Shown here piece after piece: positions 26,618 to 35,317 of a DNA stretch of 64,000 nt. The stretch is from Porphyromonadaceae bacterium UBA7048. GTDB lineage: Bacteria > Bacteroidota > Bacteroidia > Bacteroidales > Muribaculaceae. Where the stretch lies: the NCBI GenBank assembly GCA_002493945.1, contig DLAL01000047.1, positions 1 to 64,000 on the forward strand, read 5' to 3'. A model generated the notes under the pieces. The model did no database searches, was not told the origin of the DNA, and saw only the letters and a list, made by a program, of their open reading frames with translations. The translations under genes and the position numbers were made by a program. How positions within the stretch are numbered: the stretch's first letter is position 1; every line of letters begins with the position of its first letter.

Positions 26618-28084
26618 TTACTTGTTCCGGTTCATCGCACAGCGTGCCTCGAGTTCCCAGGTACGGATGCGGTCTTTGTAGAGGTTGTTGGTGTTGGTCT
26701 TCACGATGTCGAGCGCGTGGTCGGAGTTGTCCTCCCAGCGGCGGCAGAGGTAGACCACGTCGTAGACGCGTCCTATCTGATAGTGGCGCGAGAAAGCCAG
26801 CCCGAGGGCGTAGTCCTCGCCGTACGATGTGTTCGGCACCTGAATCTCGCGGAGCAGAGGAGTGTAGAACGCACGGGGAGCGCCGAGGCCGTTGATGCGC
26901 AGGGCGTTGTTGCGGCCGTTTTCGGGAGTCCATTCGCGGTGGTCGATGACGCCCGGCGGTATCATGTTCATGTCGATGTCGGTGAGCATATAGGTGCCCA
27001 CGACCATGGCAGAGTTGTTGTCGTAGAATGCCTTCACCATCTTGGCCAGAGTGTTCTCGTCGGCGTACACGTCGTCGGAGTCAAGCTGCACGCAGAATTT
27101 GCCGGCTTCGGGATGGTTGGCGCCCACGTTCCAGCAGCCGCCGATGCCCAGGTCGGTGCGTTCGGGGATGATGTGTATCACGCGCGGGTCGGAGGTGAAT
27201 TCCTCGATGGCCTCGCCTGTGCCGTCGGTCGAGTGGTTGTCGATGATGAAGAGGTTGAAGGGAAAGTCGGTCTTCTGCGAGAGCACGCTGCGGATGGCGT
27301 CGCGGATGGTGCGTACGCGGTTGCGCACGGGGATGATGACCGATGCCTCGTTCTTGAAGTCGCCGCGGTCGAATTCTATCTTGTCGAACTTCGGTTCGAG
27401 GTATCCTCCGATGGCCTTGAGGTGATCCGTGCAGGCTTCTTCCATCTCTATCTGCACGCCGCGGTTCTTGGGATCGACGTAGTCGAAGATGCGTTCTCCG
27501 CCCTTGTCGTTCGACACGGTCACGTCAGTGTAGAGGTATTCGTTGATGTGCACCACCGGTGCGATGCGGCTCACGCGCAGACGCAGGTCGTAGAGTCCGG
27601 CGGCGGTGTATGCCTTGTCGATTTCGGATGCGGCCTTCTTGAAGTCCGTGGCGCGGTAGAGCAGGAGCGGACCGAAGTTGAAGTCATCGCGCAGGGCGCC
27701 GAACTGCCAGTCGATGACCGGGGTATTGCTCTTCACGCCGTCTATCACAGTGTAGTAGTCGGCGTAGATTAGGCCGGCATTGCTGTCGGCGGCTATGCGC
27801 GTCATGCGGTTCAGCGCGAGATAGCCGGGGACGAGCTCGGTGTACTTGGTGTAGAGGAGTATATATTCTGCGGCGGCGTGCTCGGCTATCTGACGGACGG
27901 TTGCCGACGAAGTCAGCGTGTCGATGTGGAGCAGGTCGCAGCCGAGGCATGCCGTGGCTGTGGCGTCGGCGGAAAGCAAGGTGATGCGTGTCACTTCAGG
28001 ACATTCGCGGAGAGCCGCTACCGATGCGCGTACCTGGGCTTCGTCGCGGAAGGGGAGGAAACAGTGGATGGTGTTCATATACAT
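26618..28084 (-). CDS. Family 2 glycosyltransferase, large
   Basis: About 488 residues. The GT-A domain starts near residue 235 with ASVIIPVRNRVRTIRDAIRS, followed by FIIDNHSTDGTG and the metal-binding CVQLDSDDVYAD (DxD-type). The N-terminal 220 residues form a separate beta/alpha unit that also begins like a truncated GT fold (TIHCFLPFRDEAQV). The frame is open to 28132, but I prefer the ATG at 28084 (or 28078), which lies 16 bases after the amidase stop; the longer start would read into that gene. No membrane segment is seen. The acceptor is unknown. Confidence 0.82.
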   Translation of the reverse strand: MYMNTIHCFLPFRDEAQVRASVAALRECPEVTRITLLSADATATACLGCDLLHIDTLTSSATVRQIAEHAAAEYILLYTKYTELVPGYLALNRMTRIAADSNAGLIYADYYTVIDGVKSNTPVIDWQFGALRDDFNFGPLLLYRATDFKKAASEIDKAYTAAGLYDLRLRVSRIAPVVHINEYLYTDVTVSNDKGGERIFDYVDPKNRGVQIEMEEACTDHLKAIGGYLEPKFDKIEFDRGDFKNEASVIIPVRNRVRTIRDAIRSVLSQKTDFPFNLFIIDNHSTDGTGEAIEEFTSDPRVIHIIPERTDLGIGGCWNVGANHPEAGKFCVQLDSDDVYADENTLAKMVKAFYDNNSAMVVGTYMLTDIDMNMIPPGVIDHREWTPENGRNNALRINGLGAPRAFYTPLLREIQVPNTSYGEDYALGLAFSRHYQIGRVYDVVYLCRRWEDNSDHALDIVKTNTNNLYKDRIRTWELEARCAMNRNK

Positions 28085-28100
28085 AGTCAGTGAATAGTTA

Positions 28101-31082
28101 TCATTTCTTTGAGTTGCGCAGAGGATTGGCATCGGTGAAGAAGTCGAGAATCTGCTTCATCAGCCCGGCGCGCTTATGAGGGTTCATTATTGTCTCGAAA
28201 GGGAATCCGATTACCACCGTGCGGTGTGTCCCGTTGTCAAAGGCTGTGCCGGCGGCGAGATTATTCTCTTTGTAGCGCATGAATGTGCACCCCTTTTCCT
28301 TGTTGGCAGGGAAGAATGAGTCAGGAGATTCCACTGCATACATATTGCGCGACAGCCGATGGACAAAGGTATAGTCGGACTTTCCGAATGCCTTGTAAGG
28401 GGTCTGAACTTCGTAGGCTCTGCCGGTCACCGATGCCTGACCGGTGCGCCAGCCTATGCCGAGGATGTCGGCGGCGAACTTGCGGTCGGCCTCAAGCTGA
28501 GTTTCCGTCGAGAAGGTGTTGGCGCAGAGGTCCGAGGCCACGTACGAGCCGCTGACGAAGAAGTCCGTGCCCTGTCCGGCGAGTGCCGTCATGCGGCTCT
28601 GGAGTTCGGCAGGGAAGGCTTTGTAGTTCGTTCCGTAGGCGCCGCGGCCACGCTTGATTTCTTTCTGTTTGCCGAGTATGATATCGACTATGGCCGGTGT
28701 GTCGGCGGCTTCGGCGAAGGCTTCGACGCTCGACGACACGAAACCGAATCCGGCGTCACGTACGGCTCTGCCGTGAGAGTATACGAAGTCGAAGGTATTG
28801 CCGGCTATGACGTCCTGCTCATAATTGGCACGCGATGCGCCGAAGCCGCAGGCATCATCGTCAGTCCACTTGGAGTTCCGGTCGAATTCATACTGGCTGC
28901 CGATGTACGATATGTCGTAGACGTAGGGTACGCCGTGGTCCTTGGCGTCGTTGAATCCGGCAACCTCGCCGTAGTCGAAGGTGTCGGGGGCGCTGACACG
29001 GGTGAAGCCGTTCACTATCGTCACTTCGCCGCGGCCCGAAGGCATGTTGCAGAGAGCGAGCACTTCAGAGGGGAAGGCACGGCCGCCGTCGTTGCCTGCC
29101 ACGATGCGGTAGGAGTGTATGTCGGAGTCGGACACGGCTATATCGAAGTACGGGTCCGACGTACGGCTCACGGGACGGAAGGCACCGTCGCCGATGCGTT
29201 CTTCGACGATATAATATGTAGGTGTGGCAGTGCTTTCGAGCGAGTCCACGGTCTCCTTCCAGCTCAGGCGGTAGCTGTCGGCACCGGTGTGGCTGATGGC
29301 GAACGAACGTACGGGCAGCGGCTGCACCACGTAGGGGCGTCCGTCGCGGCGTGCTATGAATTTGAGCATGCCTTTGTAGATGCCGCGCGACACGGTGAAG
29401 CGGAATGCAGGGTCGAGGCCGTACTTCATGTCGGCGAAGTTCTGATGCGAGAGGAATTCGAGCAGCATGGCCGGAACCTCGGGAACGCGGGCTTCGAAGT
29501 AGCTCTCGTCCCACATGCCGCGGCGTGTCCACGTCGGGTCGAATTCTGCGCGCACACCGTCGACGATGTTGGTCATCACGTCGTTGGTGAAGTCGCGCGA
29601 GGCCGCACGGCTGCTGCCGTTGCCCGTCGTTCCGCCGTTGGTGCAGTATATGCCGAGAGTGCCGATTATCGAGTCGTTGGGAGTCAGACCGGCGTCGGTG
29701 TGGAAAGCGAAGCTCATGTCGACAGGTATGTTCAGGCCCTTGCGTTTGGGGAGCATCGACGAGCCTCCGGCAAGCCAGTTCACCCACAGGCCGCGGCTGC
29801 GGTAGTCGTCGCCGTAGTCGTTGACATAGTCCGTAGGAGTGAAGACGCTGTCAGGCGCTCCTGCCCACTGCAGGAAGTAGCGTGCGCCTTCTGTGAACTT
29901 CGGATATCCGCTGCTCACGTAGTCGTATTCGAGTCCGTCGGGAGCTTCCTTGATTTTGCGTGCTACGATACCCATGCCGCCGCCTATTTTCACGGCGTCG
30001 GCGGTCACTGCCTGACGGCGGTTCTTGCCGCTGTTGAGCAGCTCGACCACAGTCTTGGATTCTTCGCTCTTATGCAGCGGGAAGTGCCCGAGATATATCC
30101 ATGTGCCACCGCCCATGCGCTGATTGATGATAAACCGATGGTCGCCGTCGTCGGCATGAACTATATATTCGGCAGCTTCGGTGCTGTTCGGCAGAGTAGC
30201 GTAACTGATGTATACTGCATATTTGCCACTCAAGGGAATCCGGGCCGACCATGTCGCAGTGGCCGTAGGCGTGTTCTTTCCTGAAAGCGCGGCCTTCAGC
30301 ACGGTGCCGTCGGCGAAGGGGTGATCGCCGTTATGCAGTAGCTCCTTGGTATAAGCGAAGCCGGGCTTGTCGGCGTCCGTCCAGTCGCCTGTGGTGCTGA
30401 ACTGACCTTTCGCGAGTTTGCCGCCGTCGTTGTCGGCGATGATTTCGGTGCGCTGGATATCGCGTTCGCGTGGCGACATCACGTAGGCTCCGGCGTTCTC
30501 GAGCATAGGCATAAGGAAAGGCATCACGTAGCTCTGCGTGTACAGGTCCTCGACGGTCTGCATCAGGCGTGCGCGCTGCCACTCCCAGCGGTTGAGCTTC
30601 GGCTCGAAGTACCATCCGTGGCTCTGCCACAGGGCTATGTTGGCGCCGTCGAGACCCGAAGGTGCGCGCGGCACATCAAGACGGGTGACGAAAGGCTTCT
30701 TTTCTTTCGGCCCTATGTTTTTCTTTTTACTGTACAGCGCCAGGCTGTCCATGTCGCGGTCACCGGCGAAAAGTTTGATTTTGTATCGGGAATATTCCGG
30801 GCCGAGCGCCGCGAGACAGTCTTTCTTCATTTCGCTGAGGTCAGCCTCCGTAAGGGGAAGGTATGCAGCCGTCTTTGCGAACCGTATGGTCACGGTGTGC
30901 TTTTTCGTGTCTATGTCGACGTCCTGAGCGGCTACCGTACCGAATCCCGACACTCCGGGACGGTACGACTCGGCGACTGCCGTCAGAGCCGCAGTCCGGT
31001 CGGTGGCACTGTCGGCGTATGCCGGTGCGCTGATTGCAAGAAGTGCAACACTGATGGTTGCAAGTTTTTGGAATGGTATCAT
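28101..31082 (-). CDS. Secreted N-acetylmuramoyl-L-alanine amidase-like protein with golvesin-type insert
   Basis: A 993-residue protein with a signal peptide (cleavage near residue 23). Amidase_3 signatures are spread over the sequence: IALWQSHGWYFE (H155), RDIQRTEIIADNDGG (Glu), FAFHTDAG near 460 and AMLLEFLSHQNF near 540 with the late catalytic Glu. Between the second and third ligand (about 235-377) is a beta-rich segment like the golvesin C-terminal-like domain (AAEYIVHADDGDHRFIINQR). An Fn3-like region follows (about 600-690), then a 300-residue C-terminal domain. Homologues are often labelled xanthan lyase, a name not supported here. It opens the murein operon and would remove stem peptides. 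Confidence 0.82.
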   Translation of the reverse strand: MIPFQKLATISVALLAISAPAYADSATDRTAALTAVAESYRPGVSGFGTVAAQDVDIDTKKHTVTIRFAKTAAYLPLTEADLSEMKKDCLAALGPEYSRYKIKLFAGDRDMDSLALYSKKKNIGPKEKKPFVTRLDVPRAPSGLDGANIALWQSHGWYFEPKLNRWEWQRARLMQTVEDLYTQSYVMPFLMPMLENAGAYVMSPRERDIQRTEIIADNDGGKLAKGQFSTTGDWTDADKPGFAYTKELLHNGDHPFADGTVLKAALSGKNTPTATATWSARIPLSGKYAVYISYATLPNSTEAAEYIVHADDGDHRFIINQRMGGGTWIYLGHFPLHKSEESKTVVELLNSGKNRRQAVTADAVKIGGGMGIVARKIKEAPDGLEYDYVSSGYPKFTEGARYFLQWAGAPDSVFTPTDYVNDYGDDYRSRGLWVNWLAGGSSMLPKRKGLNIPVDMSFAFHTDAGLTPNDSIIGTLGIYCTNGGTTGNGSSRAASRDFTNDVMTNIVDGVRAEFDPTWTRRGMWDESYFEARVPEVPAMLLEFLSHQNFADMKYGLDPAFRFTVSRGIYKGMLKFIARRDGRPYVVQPLPVRSFAISHTGADSYRLSWKETVDSLESTATPTYYIVEERIGDGAFRPVSRTSDPYFDIAVSDSDIHSYRIVAGNDGGRAFPSEVLALCNMPSGRGEVTIVNGFTRVSAPDTFDYGEVAGFNDAKDHGVPYVYDISYIGSQYEFDRNSKWTDDDACGFGASRANYEQDVIAGNTFDFVYSHGRAVRDAGFGFVSSSVEAFAEAADTPAIVDIILGKQKEIKRGRGAYGTNYKAFPAELQSRMTALAGQGTDFFVSGSYVASDLCANTFSTETQLEADRKFAADILGIGWRTGQASVTGRAYEVQTPYKAFGKSDYTFVHRLSRNMYAVESPDSFFPANKEKGCTFMRYKENNLAAGTAFDNGTHRTVVIGFPFETIMNPHKRAGLMKQILDFFTDANPLRNSKK

Positions 31083-31126
31083 AATATGTTTTCTTCCCGT
31101 GCGGTCTTTCCCGTACAGTATCGATG

Positions 31127-31134
31127 CAAAGTTA
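31127..31134 (-). promoter_or_regulatory. -7 box for the murein-salvage operon
   Basis: On the minus strand TAACTTTG is an exact TAnnTTTG box, 44 bases before the ATG at 31082. The -33 region is AT-rich without a clear TTTG. It is the only promoter-like site I see upstream of the 12-gene operon. Confidence 0.5.
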
Positions 31135-31232
31135 TAAAAATTTATTAAAGAATGTAATGCTTATACATTATTTAATATTTAATTACATAATTTATGATAT
31201 TCATTCCTCTCTCCCATGCTGTTTTCTCTCGC

Positions 31233-31706
31233 TCAATCGTGGTGGTATGGTTCTCCACGCATGATGGTCCCGGCACGGTAAATCTGCTCGACGAAGAACA
31301 GTCTGACCATCTCATGCGGAAATGTCATCTTCGACAGCGACATAAGGCTGTCGGCACGGCCGTATACTTCTTTCGAGAATCCGTAAGGTCCGCCGACCAC
31401 GAAGACGAGGTTTTTCGCTACCTCGATGCTCTTCTTCTCGATGAACTCCGAGAACTGACGCGACGTGAATTCCTTTCCGCGCTCGTCCAGCAGCACGACG
31501 AAGTCGCCCGGCGCGATTTCGTTCATGAACCGCGCTCCCTCCAGCTCTTTCTGTTTCTCCGTGCCGGTCGACTTCGGGGCGCGCACATCGGGCAGGCACA
31601 CCATCGAGAATGGCCAGTAGAACGGTATCTTCTTGCAGTACTGCGATATAGCTGTGTCCATCGACGCATCGCGGACGTCGCCCATACATAGAAGTTTAAT
31701 TTTCAT
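31233..31706 (-). CDS. rlmH: 23S rRNA (pseudouridine1915-N3)-methyltransferase
   Basis: RlmH methylates pseudouridine 1915 in helix 69 of 23S rRNA on the finished ribosome. The 157-residue protein has the SPOUT knot motifs: FVVLLDERGKEFTSRQFSEFIE, LVFVVGGPYGFSKEV and a C-terminal LSLSKMTFPHEMVRLFFVEQIYRA. Length matches the family. The start codon is only 62 bases from the divergent nadC start. It is 150 bases upstream of the amidase gene in the same direction and may or may not be co-transcribed. Confidence 0.95.
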   Translation of the reverse strand: MKIKLLCMGDVRDASMDTAISQYCKKIPFYWPFSMVCLPDVRAPKSTGTEKQKELEGARFMNEIAPGDFVVLLDERGKEFTSRQFSEFIEKKSIEVAKNLVFVVGGPYGFSKEVYGRADSLMSLSKMTFPHEMVRLFFVEQIYRAGTIMRGEPYHHD

Positions 31707-31740
31707 GCTGCAAAATTAACTAATCTCGCGAATTTTTCGC

Positions 31741-31748
31741 TATATTTG
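31741..31748 (+). promoter_or_regulatory. -7 box for nadC
   Basis: TATATTTG is an exact TAnnTTTG box, 20 bases before the nadC ATG. The -33 element is not clear. Confidence 0.55.
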
Positions 31749-31768
31749 CACGCTAAACACGAAAAGTA

Positions 31769-32623
31769 ATGAAAACAAAAGACGAATTAATCGACCAGCT
31801 CCTCGACCTCGCTTTCGCAGAAGACATCGGCGACGGCGATCACACAACTCTCAGCACCATAGGCCCTGACGCCATGGGACGACAGCATCTCCTGGTGAAG
31901 GAAGAAGGTATTCTTGCCGGTGTTGACATCGCACGGAAGGTTTTCGAGAAATTCGACCCCTCGCTTAAAATGACCGTTTTCATCACCGACGGCGCCCATG
32001 TCAAGCCCGGCGACATCGCGTTTGTGGTGGAAGGTCCCGTCCGTTCGCTTCTTCAGACCGAGCGGACCATGCTCAATATCATGCAGCGCATGAGCGGCAT
32101 AGCCACGACTACGGCCAAGTATCAGTCGCGCCTCGAAGGGCTCCACACCAAAGTGCTCGACACGCGCAAGACCACGCCCGGCCTGCGTATGCTTGAGAAA
32201 GAGGCTGTGAAAATCGGTGGCGGATGCAATCACCGCATCGGTCTCTTCGACATGATTCTTATCAAGGACAATCATGTCGACTTCGCCGGCGGCATCGACA
32301 AGGCCGTGGCTGCAGCCAAGGAATACTGCCGCGCCAAGGGCAAGGACCTCCGCATCGAGGTGGAGGTGCGCAATACGGATGAAATACGTCAGGCCATAGC
32401 CGCAGGTGCCGACCGCATCATGCTCGACAATTTTACGCCCGAGCGCACTGCCGACGCCGTAGCACTTATCCATAAGGAAGGCCCCGGCATCGAGATAGAG
32501 TCGAGCGGCGGCATTACCCTCGACACCCTGCGCGCATATGGCGAAGCCGGAGTGGACTTCATCTCCGTCGGCGCTCTGACGCACTCTGTCAAAGGTCTTG
32601 ACATGAGCTTCAAAGCCTGCTAA
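31769..32623 (+). CDS. nadC: Nicotinate-nucleotide pyrophosphorylase (quinolinate phosphoribosyltransferase)
   Basis: NadC turns quinolinate and PRPP into nicotinate mononucleotide, CO2 and pyrophosphate, the third step of de novo NAD synthesis. The 284-residue protein has EDIGDGDHTT, TERTMLNIMQRMSGIAT, DTRKTTPGLRMLEKEAVKIG with GGCNHRIGLFDMILIKDNH, and the C-terminal IEIESSGGITLDTLRAYGEA. No nadA or nadB is in the window. It is followed 20 bases later by a secreted protein gene. Confidence 0.96.
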   Translation: MKTKDELIDQLLDLAFAEDIGDGDHTTLSTIGPDAMGRQHLLVKEEGILAGVDIARKVFEKFDPSLKMTVFITDGAHVKPGDIAFVVEGPVRSLLQTERTMLNIMQRMSGIATTTAKYQSRLEGLHTKVLDTRKTTPGLRMLEKEAVKIGGGCNHRIGLFDMILIKDNHVDFAGGIDKAVAAAKEYCRAKGKDLRIEVEVRNTDEIRQAIAAGADRIMLDNFTPERTADAVALIHKEGPGIEIESSGGITLDTLRAYGEAGVDFISVGALTHSVKGLDMSFKAC

Positions 32624-32643
32624 CCAATAAACCGAACTACAAT

Positions 32644-33390
32644 ATGATCAAGAAAGCAATCGCCGCACTTGCCATCCTGATGGCAATGGGCACATCGGCA
32701 GCCTCCGCACAGTACATGTGCTCGAAGCAGGGCACCGTCTTCACTTATCTCGAGAAGGTCCTCGAAGGAGAGGACAAGGGAGAGACGGAGTCGACCGCAA
32801 CCGTCGTGTCTGTCACCACTGCCGACGGCATTGAGACCGCAGTGATGGAGGAAGTGCAGAAAATCGGCGACTTTACCGAAATCAAGACCTCGAACAGCTA
32901 CACATACAATCCTGCCACAGGTCTGACGGTCTACAATATGGTTCCCGGAGAGGAGTACAAGAAGACCATAATGAACATGCTTATTGAGGCAGCACGCGCA
33001 TCCGGCAATAACGTATCCGACAGCGACATCGCCGAGCTGGATAAGGGCATCACCACCAAGGGCGACCTCGTACTTGACCTTCCGGCCGAGGCTGATCCGG
33101 CCACGAAGATTCCCAATAAGTCGCTCAAGCTCAACATGGGTCCATCGCAGATGTCAATGAACCTCTGGAATGCCAAATATGCCGGTTACGAGACGGTCGA
33201 GGTGCCAGCCGGCAAATTCGAAAATTGCCTCAAGGTGACCTACGTCATCAAGACCACATCGCCTGAAGCCACCGAGAAGCAGTACGTCACCGAATGGTTC
33301 GCCAGGGGTGTCGGTTCGGTCAAGCAGACAGTCGCCGACAAGAAAGGCAACGTGGCCAAGGAAACAGTCCTGAAATCAATTTCTGAATAA
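32644..33390 (+). CDS. Secreted DUF3108-like protein
   Basis: A 248-residue protein with a signal peptide ending near ASAQ (residue 23). The mature part is beta-rich with the pattern of DUF3108-type proteins: a late ETVEVPAGKFENCLKVTYVI strand followed by YVTEWFARGVGSVKQTV. No enzymatic motif is seen. It is probably periplasmic or attached to the outer membrane. It follows nadC by 20 bases and is closed by a hairpin at 33403-33424. Confidence 0.7.
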   Translation: MIKKAIAALAILMAMGTSAASAQYMCSKQGTVFTYLEKVLEGEDKGETESTATVVSVTTADGIETAVMEEVQKIGDFTEIKTSNSYTYNPATGLTVYNMVPGEEYKKTIMNMLIEAARASGNNVSDSDIAELDKGITTKGDLVLDLPAEADPATKIPNKSLKLNMGPSQMSMNLWNAKYAGYETVEVPAGKFENCLKVTYVIKTTSPEATEKQYVTEWFARGVGSVKQTVADKKGNVAKETVLKSISE

Positions 33391-33402
33391 GGTATAAAAT
33401 AC

Positions 33403-33424
33403 GGGGCAGACGTCGGTCTGCCCC
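33403..33424 (+). terminator. Intrinsic terminator after the DUF3108-like gene
   Basis: GGGGCAGAC (33403-33411) and GTCTGCCCC (33416-33424) form a perfect 9-base-pair stem with a GTCG loop, 12 bases after the stop at 33390. The following T-run is short. Confidence 0.65.
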
Positions 33425-33476
33425 TTGCAGCTTTCCGACCCATCCTACGCAGTCGGACAAATCAATCCAATAGAGT

Positions 33477-35279
33477 ATGCAGAACATTCGCAACATTGCT
33501 ATCATCGCTCACGTCGACCACGGCAAGACGACTCTGGTTGACAAGATGCTCCTTGCCGGTCACCTCTTTCGCGAGAACCAGAATGCCGGAGAACTCATTC
33601 TCGACAACAACGACCTTGAGCGCGAGCGCGGCATAACGATTCTCTCGAAAAACGTTTCCATCGACTACAAAGGCTATAAAATCAACATCATCGACACTCC
33701 GGGACACGCCGACTTCGGAGGCGAGGTGGAGCGCGTGCTCAATATGGCCGACGGCTGTCTGCTCCTTGTGGATGCCTTCGAAGGCCCTATGCCGCAGACG
33801 CGTTTCGTCCTTCAGAAAGCTATCGAGATAGGTCTCAAGCCCATCGTAGTAATTAATAAGGTAGACAAACCCAACTGCCGTCCAGAGGAAGTACAGGAGA
33901 TGGTGTTCGACCTCATGTTCAGCCTTGACGCCACCGAGGACCAGCTCGACTTCATGACCCTCTACGGATCGGCCAAGCAGGGCTGGATGAGCACTGACTA
34001 TAAGAATCCGACCGACAATATATTCCCTCTTCTTGATGCCATTATCGAGCATATCCCCGGTCCTGAGGAGAATCCCGGCGACAGCCAGATGCTCATCACT
34101 TCGCTTGACTACTCCAAGTACGTGGGACGCATAGCCATCGGCCGTGTGCACCGCGGCGAGCTCCGGGAAGGCCAGGAAATCGGGCTCTGCCGCAAGGACG
34201 GCACCGTAAGCCGCCAGAAAATCAAAGAACTGCATACATTCGAAGGTATGGGTCGCAAGAAAGTGGAGAGCGTGCAGAACGGCGATATATGCGCCCTCAT
34301 CGGCATCGAAGGATTCGAAATCGGCGATACTGTGACGCTCTTTGACAATCCCGACCCGCTGCCCCGCATAGCCATCGACGAACCTACCATGTCGATGCTC
34401 TTCACCATCAACAACAGCCCCTTCTTCGGACGTGACGGCAAGTATGTGACTTCGCGCCACATCGGCGACCGTCTTACGGCCGAACTCGACCGCAATCTGG
34501 CGCTCCGCGTAGTCAAGGGCGACTCCGAAGATGTATGGATTGTCTACGGCCGAGGTGTGCTTCACCTGTCGGTGCTCATCGAGACCATGCGTCGCGAGGG
34601 CTACGAGCTTCAGGTAGGCCAGCCTCAGGTAATCGTCAAGGAAATCGACGGCCGCAAGTGTGAGCCTGTCGAGCTCCTCTCCATCAATGTGCCCGAGGAA
34701 TTCTCGTCGAAGATGATTGACATGGTCACCCGGCGCAAGGGCGACCTCGTCTCGATGTCGGCGAAGAACGACCGCGTACATCTCGAGTTCAACATCCCCT
34801 CGCGAGGCATCATCGGTCTGCGCAGCAATGTGCTCACGGCGTCGGGCGGCGAGGCCATCATGGCGCACCGCTTCCTCGAGTATCAGCCCTGGAAGGGCGA
34901 CATCGAGCGCCGCACCAACGGCTCTCTCGTGGCCATGGAGTCGGGCACGGCATATGCCTACGCCATAGACAAGCTTCAGGACCGCGGCCGCTTCTTCATC
35001 TTCCCGCAGGAAGAAGTATATGCCGGTCAGGTGGTGGGCGAGAACGCCAAGGAGAACGACATTCCCGTCAATGTGACCAAGAGCAAGAAGCTCACTAACA
35101 TGCGTGCTTCCGGCTCTGATGACAAGGCCCGTATCGTTCCTCCTGTGGTATTCAGCCTTGAGGAGGCTCTTGAGTATATCAAGGAGGACGAGTACGTAGA
35201 GGTCACTCCGCATCACCTCCGCCTCCGCAAGACCATCCTTGACGAGACCGAGCGCAAGCGCGCCAACCGCCAGTCATAA
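33477..35279 (+). CDS. typA: Ribosome-binding GTPase TypA/BipA
   Basis: TypA is a translational GTPase related to EF-G that helps 50S assembly under stress. The 600-residue protein has the G1 motif AHVDHGKTTLVDKML, switch I RERGITI, G3 DTPGHADFGGE, G4 VINKVDKPN and a G5-like SAKQGW. The C-terminal domain includes VHLEFNIPSRGIIGLRSNVLTASGGEA, which is diagnostic of TypA against LepA or EF-G. Length is normal. A reading frame of 584 codons exists on the opposite strand but is a mirror of this gene. Confidence 0.97.
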   Translation: MQNIRNIAIIAHVDHGKTTLVDKMLLAGHLFRENQNAGELILDNNDLERERGITILSKNVSIDYKGYKINIIDTPGHADFGGEVERVLNMADGCLLLVDAFEGPMPQTRFVLQKAIEIGLKPIVVINKVDKPNCRPEEVQEMVFDLMFSLDATEDQLDFMTLYGSAKQGWMSTDYKNPTDNIFPLLDAIIEHIPGPEENPGDSQMLITSLDYSKYVGRIAIGRVHRGELREGQEIGLCRKDGTVSRQKIKELHTFEGMGRKKVESVQNGDICALIGIEGFEIGDTVTLFDNPDPLPRIAIDEPTMSMLFTINNSPFFGRDGKYVTSRHIGDRLTAELDRNLALRVVKGDSEDVWIVYGRGVLHLSVLIETMRREGYELQVGQPQVIVKEIDGRKCEPVELLSINVPEEFSSKMIDMVTRRKGDLVSMSAKNDRVHLEFNIPSRGIIGLRSNVLTASGGEAIMAHRFLEYQPWKGDIERRTNGSLVAMESGTAYAYAIDKLQDRGRFFIFPQEEVYAGQVVGENAKENDIPVNVTKSKKLTNMRASGSDDKARIVPPVVFSLEEALEYIKEDEYVEVTPHHLRLRKTILDETERKRANRQS

Positions 35280-35317
35280 ACAGAACGCTAACACACATTC
35301 ACACACTCACAGAAGGC

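Noticed and set aside
28359..30284. A 641-codon frame on the plus strand.
   Set aside because: It mirrors the amidase-like gene, and its composition is typical of antisense GC-rich frames.
28101..31082. Xanthan lyase annotation.
   Set aside because: The sequence shows amidase-type metal ligands, not polysaccharide lyase family 8 features, and the operon concerns murein.
33462..35216. A 584-codon frame on the minus strand.
   Set aside because: It mirrors typA, whose GTPase motifs are unambiguous on the plus strand.
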